Positions 1-9,791 are shown, counted from the first letter of the stretch. The stretch: 64,000 nucleotides of DNA from Streptomyces sp. NRRL F-4489 (GCF_001509485.1 NZ_LLZI01000232.1:62001-126000); one strand, 5' to 3'. Notes: a model not told the origin generated them from the sequence alone. Program-made: numbers and translations.

Positions 1-606
1 GTCCGCCAGGAAGCCCAGCGCCACCTTCCAGGCCCGCTCCGCCGCCTCCTCGTCGTAATCCGGCAGCCCGGCGTCGGTGAAGAGGTGGCCGGCGCCGGCG
101 TACCGGAACACCTCCACGTCCGCCCCGGCCCGGCGCATCCGCAGGTACCAGGCGTTCAGCCAGTCGTGCGGCTCGTACGGGTCGGGGTCGGCGACGTGCA
201 GCTGGACCGGCAGGTCGTCGGCCGAGGCGTCGTCGGCGAGGTCGGAGGTGCCGTGCAGCAGGAGCAGGCCGCGGGCCTTCTCGTCGGCCAGCGCGAGATT
301 CTGCGCGACCGCGCCGCCGAACGAGAAACCGGCGTAGACCAGCCCGCGGTCGGAATACGGGGCGGCGGCCGCCACCGCCCGGCGCAGCAGCTCCTCCTTG
401 CCGATCTCGTCCTTGATCACGATGCCGTCCGGCACCGAGTCGGCGGTCCGGCCGCCGAAGAGATCGGGGACGATCACCTCGTGCCCCGCCGCCCGGAGCC
501 GGTCCGCGGCGGCGTGCACCGCGGGGCGCAGCCCGCACACCGAGTGGAACAGCACGACGGTGGGGTACCCGCTGGATACGGGCTCGGTGGAGGCGGGCAC
601 AGACAT
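1..606 (-). CDS. Dienelactone hydrolase family protein (C terminus beyond window edge)
   Basis: An alpha/beta-hydrolase of the dienelactone hydrolase family; 202 codons are visible and the 3' end runs off the window. The nucleophile elbow reads GFSFGG, the likely acid lies in ADPDPYEP and the catalytic His in GAGHLFTD. Classical dienelactone hydrolases use Cys in the elbow, so this is a Ser-nucleophile variant and the substrate is unknown. The start chosen is the ATG at 604-606, followed by a short polar stretch and the first core strand (YPTVVLFHS). It is divergent from the channel gene at 697, with a short shared promoter region. Family assignment is firm; function is inferred only. Confidence 0.85.
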   Translation of the reverse strand, partial: MSVPASTEPVSSGYPTVVLFHSVCGLRPAVHAAADRLRAAGHEVIVPDLFGGRTADSVPDGIVIKDEIGKEELLRRAVAAAAPYSDRGLVYAGFSFGGAVAQNLALADEKARGLLLLHGTSDLADDASADDLPVQLHVADPDPYEPHDWLNAWYLRMRRAGADVEVFRYAGAGHLFTDAGLPDYDEEAAERAWKVALGFLAD

Positions 607-696
607 CTCACTTCCCTGGGTTGGATCGCTCTTCCCCCATCGTGCCAGTTACGGTCGGCGGTACCGCCCCGAGCACACCCACCGAGGAGGAGTCCT

Positions 697-1773
697 GTGT
701 CCCTGGAGGCCGTGCTGCGCCCGATCCTCGTCATCGGCGGCTCGATCGCGCTCACCGTGGTCGTGGTCTGGCTGATCGACCGGGCGCTGCAGCGCATCGA
801 CCACCGGCACCCGGAGACCCCCCTGTGGGGCCTGCTGCGGCGCTGCCGGATACCGCTCCAGGCGCTGCTCGCCGCGGCCCTGCTGCTCGGTTCGTACGAC
901 CAGACCCGGATCCCGGTGGTGGTCCACCACGCGGCCGGTATCGGCCAGGCGCTGACGCTGGTGCTGATAGCCGCGACCGCCTGGCTGCTGGTGCGGGCCG
1001 CGGCGGCCATCGTGGAGTCCTCGTACACCCGCTACGCGGCGAGCGCGCGGGACGCGGCGCGGGTGCGGCGGGTGCGGACGCAGGTGACGCTGATCCAGCG
1101 GGTGGTGACCGCCGCGGTGATCGTCGTCGCGGCCGCCTCGATGCTGCTGACGTTTCCGCAGATGCGGGCGGTGGGCACCTCGGTGCTGGCGTCGGCCGGG
1201 CTGGTCGGCATCGTCGCCGGTATCGCCGCCCAGTCCACGCTCGGCAACCTCTTCGCCGGGCTGCAGATCGCGTTCGGCGACATGGTGCGCATCGGGGACA
1301 CCGTGGTGGTGGACGGCCAGTGGGGCACGGTCGAGGAGATCACCCTGACGTTCCTGAGCGTGCGGACGTGGGACGAGCGCCGGATCACCATGCCGGTGTC
1401 GTACTTCACCAGCAAGCCGTTCGAGAACTGGTCGCGCGGCGGCGCCCAGATGACCGGCGCGGTCTTCTTCCACCTCGACCACTCCGCCCCGGTGGAGAAG
1501 ATGCGCCAGCACCTGCACGAGCTGCTCCAGGAGAGCCCGGAGTGGGACGGCCGAGCCTGGAGCCTGGTGGTCACCGACACCACCCCGTCCACCATCGTGG
1601 TGCGCGCGCTGGTCACCGCGCGGGACTCGGACGCGCTGTGGACGGTGCGCTGCCAGGTCCGCGAGCGGATGATCGACTGGCTGCGCGCCGAGCACGCCTA
1701 CGCGCTGCCGCGGATCGCCACCGCCCCGGCGCCGGCCCTCAGGGACGGGCCGGAGGGCGGCCGGCAGCACTGA
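697..1773 (+). CDS. MscS-type mechanosensitive ion channel
   Basis: A 358-residue small-conductance mechanosensitive channel, expected in the plasma membrane to release solutes on hypo-osmotic shock. Hydrophobic segments lie at about residues 8-28, 50-66, 82-106, 132-153 and 160-180. The pore-lining helix and hinge carry the conserved run GIVAGIAAQSTLGNLFAGLQ (171-190), followed by the beta-domain signature RIGD and the W/T-rich MscS core. The reading frame stays open far upstream, but the GTG at 697 has a good ribosome site (GAGGAGG at 684-690) and begins exactly at the first membrane helix, so I take it as the start. It converges on the antiporter gene. Confidence 0.9.
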   Translation: MSLEAVLRPILVIGGSIALTVVVVWLIDRALQRIDHRHPETPLWGLLRRCRIPLQALLAAALLLGSYDQTRIPVVVHHAAGIGQALTLVLIAATAWLLVRAAAAIVESSYTRYAASARDAARVRRVRTQVTLIQRVVTAAVIVVAAASMLLTFPQMRAVGTSVLASAGLVGIVAGIAAQSTLGNLFAGLQIAFGDMVRIGDTVVVDGQWGTVEEITLTFLSVRTWDERRITMPVSYFTSKPFENWSRGGAQMTGAVFFHLDHSAPVEKMRQHLHELLQESPEWDGRAWSLVVTDTTPSTIVVRALVTARDSDALWTVRCQVRERMIDWLRAEHAYALPRIATAPAPALRDGPEGGRQH

Positions 1774-1823
1774 CCGGCCGCGAGCGCCGATCGGGGGCGG
1801 CGCCTTGATCGGCCGGCGCCCCG

Positions 1824-3416
1824 CTACGGCGCCGCCCGCAGGCTCCGCATGTCCAGATTGCGCAGCACCCGGTCCACGACCTCCGGATCGGCGCCCGGCT
1901 CGCTGCGCGCCGACAGCACCTCGTGGCGGGCCGCCGAGAGCATCTCGCCCTGGATCCGCTGGACCTTCTTCATCCGGGAGATCCGCTTCTCGAACAGCTC
2001 GCGCCGCTCGTCGTCGACGATGTCCGGCGCGATCCGGGCCCCGATGTCGTAGGCCCGGCGCGCCAGTTGGTCGGCGACCTCGTCGGAGACCTCCTCGACG
2101 TCCAGGATCTCCCTCAGCCGCCGCTTGGACGCCTTGATCACCCGCAGCGCCAGCTCCCGCTCCAGCGCGTCCGCGGCGTCGGTGTCGGCCCGCACCCGCA
2201 GCCGGCGCACCAGCCAGGGCAGCGTCAGCCCCTGGACGATGAGCGTGGCGAGCACCACCGCGAAGGCGATGAACAGGATCTCGTCGCGGGCCGGGAAGGG
2301 CCCGCCGTCCACCCCGTAGGGGATGGCCAGGGCCAGCGCCACCGAGGCCACCCCGCGCATCCCGGACCACCACATGATGACCGTCTCGCGCCAGCTCATC
2401 GGGATGTCCTCGTCGTAGTCCCGGCGCTTGTGCATCCGCTTGGCCAGCCAGGCGGCGGGCAGCAGCCACAGCAGGCGCACCGCGACCACCACCGCGACGA
2501 CGGCGGCGCCGGCGCCGAGCATCGCGGTCCAGTGGCCGGACGCGGCCCCGAAGATGTTGTGCAGCTCCAGGCCGATCAGCCCGAACGCGACCCCGGTGAC
2601 GAGGGTGTCGACCACCTCCCAGAAGGTGTAGCCGGCCAGCCGGCCCAGCACGTCGTCCGGGTCGACCGCGTACTCGGCCAGGAAGAGCGCGGTGGTCAGC
2701 ACCGCCAGCACGCCCGAGCCCTGGAACTCCTCGGCCAGGACGTACGCCACGAACGGCACCAGCAGCGTCAGCCCGATCTGCAGCGTGGGGTCGCCGAGCA
2801 GCCCCATCAGCTTGTTCGTGACCCAGCCCAGCACCAGGCCGACCGCTATGGCGACGACCGCGGAGAGCACCAGCGAGCCGACCGCGCCGGGCACCGAGAA
2901 GCTGCCGCTGATCACCGCGGCCAGCGCGACGTGGTACAGCACGATCGCGGTGACGTCGTTGAACAGCCCCTCGCCCTCCAGGATGGAGACCAGCCGGCGG
3001 GGCAGCCCCAGCTTCCCGGCCACCGCGGTGGCGGCCACCGGGTCGGGCGGGGCGACCAGCGCCCCGAGCACCACCGCCGCGGCCACCGGCATCCCGGGCA
3101 CGACCGCCTGGGCGACCGCCGCGACCGCCGCCGTGGTGGCGAACACCAGCGCCACCGCGAGCAGCAGGATCGGCCGCAGATTGGCGGTGAACTGCCGCCA
3201 GGACGTGCGCTGGACGGCCGCGTAGAGCAGCGGCGGCAGCACGATCGGCAGGATGTACTCCGGCGGGATCTGGACGTTCGGCACGAACGGCAGCAGCGCC
3301 AGCACCGCACCGGCCAGCGTCATCAGCACCGGCGAGGGCAGCCCCAGCCGGTCGCCGAGCGGCACCGTCACCACGGCTCCGAGGAGCAGAACGAACAGCA
3401 GGGCCAACTGATCCAC
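1824..3416 (-). CDS. Na+/H+ antiporter, CPA1 (NhaP/NHE) family
   Basis: A 530-residue cation/proton antiporter that exchanges Na+ (or K+) for H+ across the membrane. About twelve membrane helices occupy residues 1-400. The ion-binding signature APPDPVAA (Asp125) and the CPA1-type EGEGLFNDVTAIV (Asn153-Asp154) are both present. The last 130 residues form a charged cytoplasmic tail with a long helical stretch, which may be regulatory. It is monocistronic as far as can be seen, with about 120 bases to the next gene on the same strand upstream. Ion preference cannot be read from the sequence. Confidence 0.9.
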   Translation of the reverse strand: MDQLALLFVLLLGAVVTVPLGDRLGLPSPVLMTLAGAVLALLPFVPNVQIPPEYILPIVLPPLLYAAVQRTSWRQFTANLRPILLLAVALVFATTAAVAAVAQAVVPGMPVAAAVVLGALVAPPDPVAATAVAGKLGLPRRLVSILEGEGLFNDVTAIVLYHVALAAVISGSFSVPGAVGSLVLSAVVAIAVGLVLGWVTNKLMGLLGDPTLQIGLTLLVPFVAYVLAEEFQGSGVLAVLTTALFLAEYAVDPDDVLGRLAGYTFWEVVDTLVTGVAFGLIGLELHNIFGAASGHWTAMLGAGAAVVAVVVAVRLLWLLPAAWLAKRMHKRRDYDEDIPMSWRETVIMWWSGMRGVASVALALAIPYGVDGGPFPARDEILFIAFAVVLATLIVQGLTLPWLVRRLRVRADTDAADALERELALRVIKASKRRLREILDVEEVSDEVADQLARRAYDIGARIAPDIVDDERRELFEKRISRMKKVQRIQGEMLSAARHEVLSARSEPGADPEVVDRVLRNLDMRSLRAAP

Positions 3417-3537
3417 GGTGACTACGCTCCGGGGCGGTCGTTCTCGATCACTTTCCGTCCCAAGCGTGCCATGAAGTGATCGGATGCCCGTTTCGCCGCT
3501 CAGCCGCCGCCCGTAACGGGACGGCGCGCCGGAGGGA

Positions 3538-4479
3538 TCAGTAGCTCTCCTCGCGGACGGTGTCCAGCGCGTGCTGGAGGTCGTCCGGATACGCGCTCTC
3601 GAACTCCACCCAGCGGCCGTCCGAGGGGTGTTCGAAGCCCAGCCGCACCGCGTGCAGCCACTGCCGGGACACCCCGAGCCGCTTGGCGAGCGTGGGGTCC
3701 GCGCCGTACGTCAGATCGCCGACGCACGGGTGGCGGTGCGCGGACATGTGCACCCGGATCTGGTGCGTCCGCCCGGTCTCCAGCTTGATGTCCAGCAGGC
3801 TCGCGGCCCGGAACGCCTCGATGAGGTCGTAGTGGGTGACCGACGGCTTGCCGTCGGCGGTGACCGCCCACTTGTAGTCGTGGTTGGGGTGGCGCCCGAT
3901 GGGGGCGTCGATGGTGCCGCTCATGGGGTCCGGGTGGCCCTGGACCAGCGCGTGGTAGCGCTTGTCCGGCACCCGCTCCTTGAACTGCCGCTTCAGCGAG
4001 GTGTACGCCCGCTCCGACTTGGCGACCACCATCAGCCCGGAGGTGCCGACGTCGAGGCGGTGCACGATGCCCTGCCGCTCGGCGGCACCGGAGGTGGAGA
4101 CGCGGTAGCCGGCCGCGGCCAGCCCGCCGATCACCGTCGTGCCGGTCCAGCCGGGGCTGGGGTGCGCGGCGACGCCCACCGGCTTGCTGATCACCACGAC
4201 GTCGTCGTCGTCGTGCACGATCTCCATGCCCTCGACGGGCTCGGCGACGATCTCCACCGGCGCGGCGGCGGCCGGCATCTCGACCTCCAGCCAGGCGCCC
4301 CCGCGGACCCGCTCGGACTTCATCACCTCCGAGCCGTCCACCCGGACCTTGCCGGCCGAGGCGAGCTCGGCCGCCTTCGTCCGGGAGAAGCCGAACATAC
4401 GGGCCAGCGCGGCGTCCACGCGCTCGCCTTCCAGGCCGTCCGGTACGGGCAGGGTGCGGATCTCGGGAAGCGTGCTCAC
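3538..4479 (-). CDS. RluA-family (RluD-like) 23S rRNA pseudouridine synthase
   Basis: A 313-residue pseudouridine synthase that isomerises specific uridines in large-subunit rRNA. An S4 RNA-binding domain covers residues about 18-70. The catalytic motif is [18 protein letters not shown], with the catalytic Asp at 143 in HRLD. The frame is open further upstream, through lspA on another register. The GTG at 4477-4479 gives a protein of normal family length and starts just before the S4 domain, so it is preferred. It lies 92 bases downstream of lspA on the same strand, an arrangement usual in Streptomyces. The exact target uridines are inferred only. Confidence 0.92.
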   Translation of the reverse strand: MSTLPEIRTLPVPDGLEGERVDAALARMFGFSRTKAAELASAGKVRVDGSEVMKSERVRGGAWLEVEMPAAAAPVEIVAEPVEGMEIVHDDDDVVVISKPVGVAAHPSPGWTGTTVIGGLAAAGYRVSTSGAAERQGIVHRLDVGTSGLMVVAKSERAYTSLKRQFKERVPDKRYHALVQGHPDPMSGTIDAPIGRHPNHDYKWAVTADGKPSVTHYDLIEAFRAASLLDIKLETGRTHQIRVHMSAHRHPCVGDLTYGADPTLAKRLGVSRQWLHAVRLGFEHPSDGRWVEFESAYPDDLQHALDTVREESY

Positions 4480-4571
4480 CCCACGAGTATGGCAGTCCCG
4501 CGCCGCGGCCCGGCCCGGGCCCGGAATGCCCGGATCCGGCACCGGGCCGCGGGCCCTGATCGGACCGGCCG

Positions 4572-5174
4572 TCAGTCCCGGTGGACCGTCCCGTCCGGGT
4601 CCAGCCCCCGGAAGGACAGCAGCACGATCAGGACGCCGCCGCAGACGATCGCGGAGTCGGCGAGGTTGAAGACCGCGAAGTGCGCCGGGGCGATGAAGTC
4701 CACCACCGCGCCCTGGAAGACGCCCGGCGCACGGAAGATCCGGTCGGTGAGGTTGCCGAACGCGCCGCCCAGCAGCAGCCCCAGCGCGATCGCCCAGGGC
4801 AGGCTGTAGAGCTTGCGGGCGATCCGGAAGATCACCACGATCACCACCGCGGCGATGATCGTCAGGAACACCGTCAGCGCCTGCCCGAAGCCGAAGGCCG
4901 CGCCGCGGTTGCGGATCACGCTGAACTGCAGCAGCGTCCCGATGACCTCCACCGGCGCGTGGTGCTCCAGTTTGGCGACCACCGCGAGCTTGCTGCCCAG
5001 GTCGAGGAGGTAGACCACCGCGGCCACCAGCAGCAGCGCGGCGATCCGCCGCCTGCCGCGGGCGGTGGGCCGCTCGCCCTCCGCCGGCCGTCCCCCCTCG
5101 GACCCCGCCGCGGGGTCCGCCCCGGAACCCGGCTCGGATTCCGGCGTACCGGTGATGCGCTCCGCCTCTGCCAC
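4572..5174 (-). CDS. lspA: Lipoprotein signal peptidase (signal peptidase II)
   Basis: A membrane aspartyl protease that cuts the signal peptide from diacylglyceryl-modified prolipoproteins. The 200-residue protein has an acidic Pro/Gly-rich N-terminal extension of about 40 residues and then four membrane helices. The family motifs are clear: [12 protein letters not shown] (87-98), NLTDR with catalytic Asp144, and [12 protein letters not shown] with catalytic Asp173. It is followed by the pseudouridine synthase gene, a common pairing in many bacteria. The N-terminal extension is longer than in E. coli but typical of Streptomyces homologues. Confidence 0.96.
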   Translation of the reverse strand: MAEAERITGTPESEPGSGADPAAGSEGGRPAEGERPTARGRRRIAALLLVAAVVYLLDLGSKLAVVAKLEHHAPVEVIGTLLQFSVIRNRGAAFGFGQALTVFLTIIAAVVIVVIFRIARKLYSLPWAIALGLLLGGAFGNLTDRIFRAPGVFQGAVVDFIAPAHFAVFNLADSAIVCGGVLIVLLSFRGLDPDGTVHRD

Positions 5175-5310
5175 GTCGTGTGTCCCTCAGCCCGTCGAGT
5201 CCGCCGCCGGGCCGTGCCCGGCTGCCCACGAGACTACGGCACACCCGCGCGCGAGCGGGCCGGCCGGGGGCGCTCCACCGCACCCCGCGACCGGCCCGCC
5301 GCGCCACCCG

Positions 5311-6087
5311 TCAGCGCCGCTCCTGCTTCTGCTTGCACTCCACGCACAGCGTCGCCCGCGGGAACGCCTGCATCCGGGCCTTGCCGATCGGCTTGCCGCA
5401 GTTCTCGCACAGGCCGTACGTGCCCGCGTCCAGCCGGCCCAGGGCCCGTTCGGTCTGGTGCAGCATCTCGCGGGCGTTGGAGGCCAGCGCCAGTTCGTGC
5501 TCGCGGGTGATGTTCTTGGTGCCGGTGTCCGCCTCGTCGTCGCCCGCGCCGTCGCCGGAGTCCCGCATCAGCCCGGCGATGGCGTCCTCGGCGGCGGTGA
5601 TCTCCGCCCGCAGCCGCCCCACCTCGCCCATCAGGGAGGCCCGCGCCTCGTCCACCTCCTCCGGCGTCCAGGGGTCCTCGCCCGGCCGGACCGCCAGGTC
5701 CCCGGGGTCCGCGGTCGTACGGGCCGGGGGCGCCGCGGAGTCCGCGCCCGGCCGGGAGGCCGGTGCGGCCGCCGTCTTCTTCGCCGCCATGGTCCCAGCT
5801 CCCGTCTCCCCGGCCGCGTCCTGCCCGGCCGCGCTCGTCTCCGCCGGCTCGCCACCGGCGGCCTTCCCGGCGACCGCCTTCTTCGCGACCGTCCTCTTCT
5901 CCGCCGCTTTCTTCCCCGGCGTCTTCTTCCCTGGCGTCTTCTTCGCCGCCGCCTTCCTGGCCGGCGTCTTCTTCTCCGCCTTCGCGGGGGCGGCCGCCGC
6001 TGCGCCGGCGGCCCCCTTCACGACGTCCTCGTCAGCGGGCCCGGCGGACGTCGTGGTCTGCTCCGCGGCGGTCTTCTTCGCCACCAT
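5311..6087 (-). CDS. TraR/DksA-type zinc-finger protein with Lys/Ala-rich N-terminal tail
   Basis: A 258-residue protein in two parts. Residues 1-120 are low-complexity Lys/Ala/Pro with short repeats (KKTPGKKTPGKKAAEK), resembling histone-H1-like tails. The C-terminal 120 residues are a DksA/TraR-type coiled coil and a four-Cys zinc finger (Cys227, Cys230, Cys248, Cys251) with the family signature GTYGLCENCGKPI. DksA-like proteins bind the RNA polymerase secondary channel; the basic tail suggests extra nucleic-acid binding, which is inference. The start is the ATG at 6085-6087. The frame is open upstream into the ileS leader but loses family character. Its promoter must lie in the 270 bases shared with ileS. 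Confidence 0.85.
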   Translation of the reverse strand: MVAKKTAAEQTTTSAGPADEDVVKGAAGAAAAAPAKAEKKTPARKAAAKKTPGKKTPGKKAAEKRTVAKKAVAGKAAGGEPAETSAAGQDAAGETGAGTMAAKKTAAAPASRPGADSAAPPARTTADPGDLAVRPGEDPWTPEEVDEARASLMGEVGRLRAEITAAEDAIAGLMRDSGDGAGDDEADTGTKNITREHELALASNAREMLHQTERALGRLDAGTYGLCENCGKPIGKARMQAFPRATLCVECKQKQERR

Positions 6088-6347
6088 GGCCGCGACCCCT
6101 TCACATATGTGATCTTGTGCGCGAATCGTGCGGGAACGATAAATCGCCGCACGGCACGCGGCAACGGGACGCACCGCCCGGCCACCCCGCCGCCACCGCC
6201 GTACGCCCGGTCTGCCTCCGTTGTGCCCCGCTCCCCGCGCCGTAATCCGACCGGAATGCCCCGCTCTGCGAGTCCGGCCATTCGGGTCACCCGCCGCGGC
6301 CGCCCCGGGCGTCCGCAATCCGGTCGGCCGGGCCCCGCGCGGCCCTT

Positions 6348-6617
6348 TACACTGGGCGGAGCGAAAGGCGTCGATGGGACGAGTAGCGTCATACGCAGCC
6401 GCGCAGCGACCCGGGGACGGTGTGAGCCCGGGGGCGTGCCTGACGTGAAGATCAGCCCGGAGCCGCCGGAAGAAAGCCCGTGGGGCGAGTAGAACCGGCA
6501 GCGCGACCCCAATGAGGGGGCGGTGCGGACAGCGCCGCCAAGGAGGGTGGTACCGCGGGAGCAGGCGCTCTCGTCCCTCCGGTCGGAGAACGCACCAGGT
6601 GTCCGCCGGAGGAACCG
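6348..6617 (+). promoter_or_regulatory. T-box riboswitch leader of ileS (tRNA-Ile sensing, translational type)
   Basis: A -10-like TACACT at 6348-6353 would start the leader near 6360. A stem I region follows, with AGTA at 6382-6385 and a specifier-loop sequence GTGAAGATCAG that displays the Ile codon ATC at 6451-6453. The T-box core AGGGTGGTACCGCG lies at 6544-6557. GGAGGG (6542-6547) can pair with CCCTCC (6575-6580) to form the antisequestrator. Alternatively, CCTCCGG (6576-6582) pairs perfectly with CCGGAGG (6606-6612), which contains the ileS ribosome-binding site. The two pairings share bases and exclude each other, so uncharged tRNA-Ile should free the ribosome site. Actinobacterial ileS T-boxes of this translational kind are known. 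Confidence 0.93.
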
Positions 6618-9600
6618 ATGAGTCCCACGCCCCAGTACCGCCCGGTACCAGCCCAGGTCGACCTGCCCGCCCTTGAGCACGCGGTGCTCGACTTCTGGCA
6701 GGAGCGCAAGGTCTTCGCCCGCTCCCTCCAGCAGTCCGAGGGCCGGCCCGAGTGGGTCTTCTACGAGGGCCCCCCGACCGCCAACGGCATGCCCGGCGCC
6801 CACCACATCGAGGCCCGGGTCTTCAAGGACGTCTTCCCCCGCTTCCGCACGATGCGCGGCTACCACGTCAACCGCAAGGCCGGCTGGGACTGCCACGGCC
6901 TCCCGGTCGAGCTGGCCGTCGAGAAGGAACTGGGCTTCAACGGCAAGAAGGACATCGAGGCGTACGGCATCGCCGAGTTCAACGCCAAGTGCCGCGAGTC
7001 GGTGACCCGCCACACCGACGCCTTCGCCGAGCTGACCACGCGGATGGGCTACTGGACCGACCTGGACGACCCGTACCGCACCATGGACCCCGGCTACATC
7101 GAGTCGGTGTGGTGGTCCCTGAAGCAGATCTTCACCAAGGGCCTGCTGGTCCAGGACCACCGCGTCGCCCCCTGGTGCCCGCGCTGCGGCACCGGCCTGT
7201 CCGACCACGAGCTGGCCCAGGGCTACGAGACCGTCGTGGACCCCTCGGTCTTCGTCCGCCTGCCGCTGACCTCCGGCCCGCTGGCCGGCCGCGCCGCCCT
7301 CCTGGTCTGGACGACCACCCCCTGGACCCTGGTCTCGAACACCGCCGTCGCCGCCCACCCCGACGTCACCTACGTCGTCGCCACCGACGGCACCGAGCGG
7401 CTGGTCGTCGCCGAACCGCTGCTGGCCAAGGCGCTGGGCGAGGGCTGGGCCCCCACCGGCGAGACCTTCACCGGCCGCGAGATGGAGCGCTGGGCCTACG
7501 ACCGCCCGTTCTCCTTCGTCGCGCTGGACGGCGCCAACTTCGTCGTCAACGCCGACTACGTCACCACCGAGGACGGCACCGGCCTCGTCCACCAGGCCCC
7601 CGCCTTCGGTGAGGACGACCTCAGGACCTGCCGCGCCTACGGCCTCCCCGTGGTCAATCCGGTCCGCCCGGACGGCACCTTCGAGGAGGAGCTGCCGCTC
7701 GTCGGCGGCCAGTTCTTCAAGAAGGCCGACGAGGCCCTGGTCCGCGACCTCGACGCGCGCGGCCTGCTCTTCCGCCACGTCGCCTACGAGCACAGCTACC
7801 CGCACTGCTGGCGCTGCCACACCGCGCTCCTCTACTACGCCCAGCCGTCGTGGTACATCCGCACCACCGCGGTCAAGGACGCCCTGCTGCGGGAGAACGA
7901 GCGCACCAACTGGTTCCCCGAGTCGGTCAAGCACGGCCGCTTCGGCGACTGGCTGAACAACAACATCGACTGGGCGCTCTCCCGCAACCGCTACTGGGGC
8001 ACCCCGCTGCCCATCTGGCGCTGCGAGGAGGGCCACCTCACCTGCGTCGGCTCGCTCGCCGAGCTGACCGAGCTGACCGGCACCGACCAGTCCGGCCTGG
8101 ACCCGCACCGCCCGTACATCGACGAGGTGGTCTTCGGCTGCCCCGAGGACGGCTGCGCGCACACCGCCACCCGCGTCCCCGAGGTCATCGACGCCTGGTA
8201 CGACTCCGGTTCGATGCCGTTCGCGCAGTGGGGCTACCCGTACCGCAACAAGGAGCTGTTCGAGAAGCGCTACCCTGCGCAGTTCATCTCCGAGGCCATC
8301 GACCAGACCCGCGGGTGGTTCTACACCCTCATGGCCGTCGGCACCCTGGTCTTCGACAAGTCCAGTTACGAGAACGTCGTCTGCCTGGGCCACATCCTCG
8401 CCGAGGACGGCCGGAAGATGTCCAAGCACCTGGGCAACATCCTCCAGCCGATCCCGCTGATGGACGAGCACGGCGCCGACGCGGTCCGCTGGTTCATGGC
8501 GGCCGGCGGCTCCCCCTGGTCGGCCCGCCGGGTCGGCCACTCCACCATCCAGGAAGTCGTCCGCAAGACCCTGCTGACGTACTGGAACACCGTCGCCTTC
8601 CAGGCGCTCTACGCCCGCACCACCGGCTGGTCCCCGTCCGCGGCCGACCCGGCCCCGGCCGACCGCCCGCTGCTGGACCGCTGGCTGCTCGGCGAGCTGC
8701 ACACCCTGACCGCCGAGGTCACCGAGGCCCTGGAGGGCTACGACACCCAGCGCGCCGGCAAGCTGCTGTCCGCGTTCGTCGACGACCTCTCCAACTGGTA
8801 CGTCCGCCGCTCCCGGCGCCGCTTCTGGCAGGGCGACGCGGCCGCGCTGCGCACCCTCCACGACGTCATCGAGACGGTCACCCGGCTGATGGCCCCGCTC
8901 GTCCCGTTCATCACCGAGCGGGTCTGGCAGGACCTCGTCGTCCCGGTCACCCCGGACGCCCCCGATTCGGTGCACCTGGCCACCTGGCCGGAGACCGACC
9001 GGGCGCTGATCGACCCGGCGCTCTCCGCGCAGATGCAGCTGGTGCGCCGGCTGGTCGAGCTGGGCCGCGCCACCCGCGCCGAGTCCGGTGTGAAGACCCG
9101 CCAGCCGCTCTCCCGCGCGCTGGTCGGCGCGCACGGCTTCGCGGAGCTCTCCGAGGACCTGCGCGCCCAGATCGCCGAGGAGCTGAACGTCAGCTCGCTG
9201 GCCTCGCTGTCCGAGGTGGGCGGCTCGCTGGTCGACACCACCGCCAAGGCCAACTTCCGCGCGCTGGGCAAGCGGTTCGGCAAGGGTGTCCAGGCGGTCG
9301 CCAAGGCCATCGCCGCCGCGGACGCCGCCGCCCTCTCGCTCGCGCTGCGCGAGGGTACGGCGAGCGTCGAGGTGGACGGCGAGACCGTCGCGCTCGGCCC
9401 GGAAGAGGTCATCATCACCGAAACCCCGCGCGAGGGCTGGTCGGTGGCGTCCGACGCCGGCGCCACGGTCGCCCTCGACCTGGAGATCACCCCCGAGCTG
9501 CGCCGCGCCGGCCTGGCCCGGGACGCGATCCGGCTGATCCAGGAGGCCCGTAAGAACAGCGGCCTGGACGTCGCCGACCGGATCGCGCTGCGCTGGTCCG

Positions 9601-9761
9601 CCACCGACGAGGAGGTCCGCACGGCGCTGGCCGACCACGCCGCGCTGATCGCCGAGGAGGTGTTGGCCACCGACTTCGCCGCCGGCGAGCCGGACGGGTC
9701 CTACGGCCCGGCCTTCACCGACGAGGCGCTGACCCTGACCTTCCACCTCCGCAAGGCGTAA
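6618..9761 (+). CDS. ileS: Isoleucyl-tRNA synthetase
   Basis: A 1,047-residue class I synthetase that charges tRNA-Ile. It has a Rossmann core, an editing (CP1) domain with paired CxxC-type cysteines, the KMSKS-like loop KMSKH at 600-604 and an anticodon-binding domain with a long C-terminal extension. The sequence and length resemble the eukaryote-like type 2 IleRS. The class signature HIGH is replaced by Gly60-Ala61-His62-His63 (GXHH rather than HXGH). This altered motif has been described in IleRS2 enzymes hyper-resistant to mupirocin. The gene is preceded by its own T-box leader, and the site GGAGGA at 6608-6613 serves the ATG. It converges on divIVA. Confidence 0.98.
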   Translation: MSPTPQYRPVPAQVDLPALEHAVLDFWQERKVFARSLQQSEGRPEWVFYEGPPTANGMPGAHHIEARVFKDVFPRFRTMRGYHVNRKAGWDCHGLPVELAVEKELGFNGKKDIEAYGIAEFNAKCRESVTRHTDAFAELTTRMGYWTDLDDPYRTMDPGYIESVWWSLKQIFTKGLLVQDHRVAPWCPRCGTGLSDHELAQGYETVVDPSVFVRLPLTSGPLAGRAALLVWTTTPWTLVSNTAVAAHPDVTYVVATDGTERLVVAEPLLAKALGEGWAPTGETFTGREMERWAYDRPFSFVALDGANFVVNADYVTTEDGTGLVHQAPAFGEDDLRTCRAYGLPVVNPVRPDGTFEEELPLVGGQFFKKADEALVRDLDARGLLFRHVAYEHSYPHCWRCHTALLYYAQPSWYIRTTAVKDALLRENERTNWFPESVKHGRFGDWLNNNIDWALSRNRYWGTPLPIWRCEEGHLTCVGSLAELTELTGTDQSGLDPHRPYIDEVVFGCPEDGCAHTATRVPEVIDAWYDSGSMPFAQWGYPYRNKELFEKRYPAQFISEAIDQTRGWFYTLMAVGTLVFDKSSYENVVCLGHILAEDGRKMSKHLGNILQPIPLMDEHGADAVRWFMAAGGSPWSARRVGHSTIQEVVRKTLLTYWNTVAFQALYARTTGWSPSAADPAPADRPLLDRWLLGELHTLTAEVTEALEGYDTQRAGKLLSAFVDDLSNWYVRRSRRRFWQGDAAALRTLHDVIETVTRLMAPLVPFITERVWQDLVVPVTPDAPDSVHLATWPETDRALIDPALSAQMQLVRRLVELGRATRAESGVKTRQPLSRALVGAHGFAELSEDLRAQIAEELNVSSLASLSEVGGSLVDTTAKANFRALGKRFGKGVQAVAKAIAAADAAALSLALREGTASVEVDGETVALGPEEVIITETPREGWSVASDAGATVALDLEITPELRRAGLARDAIRLIQEARKNSGLDVADRIALRWSATDEEVRTALADHAALIAEEVLATDFAAGEPDGSYGPAFTDEALTLTFHLRKA

Positions 9762-9791
9762 CGGAGCACGGAAGCACGGCAGAGCACAGCA

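Noticed and set aside
1791..1822. Terminator between the MscS and antiporter genes
   Set aside because: Only about six pairs can form (GGGGCG with CGCCCC); too weak to list.
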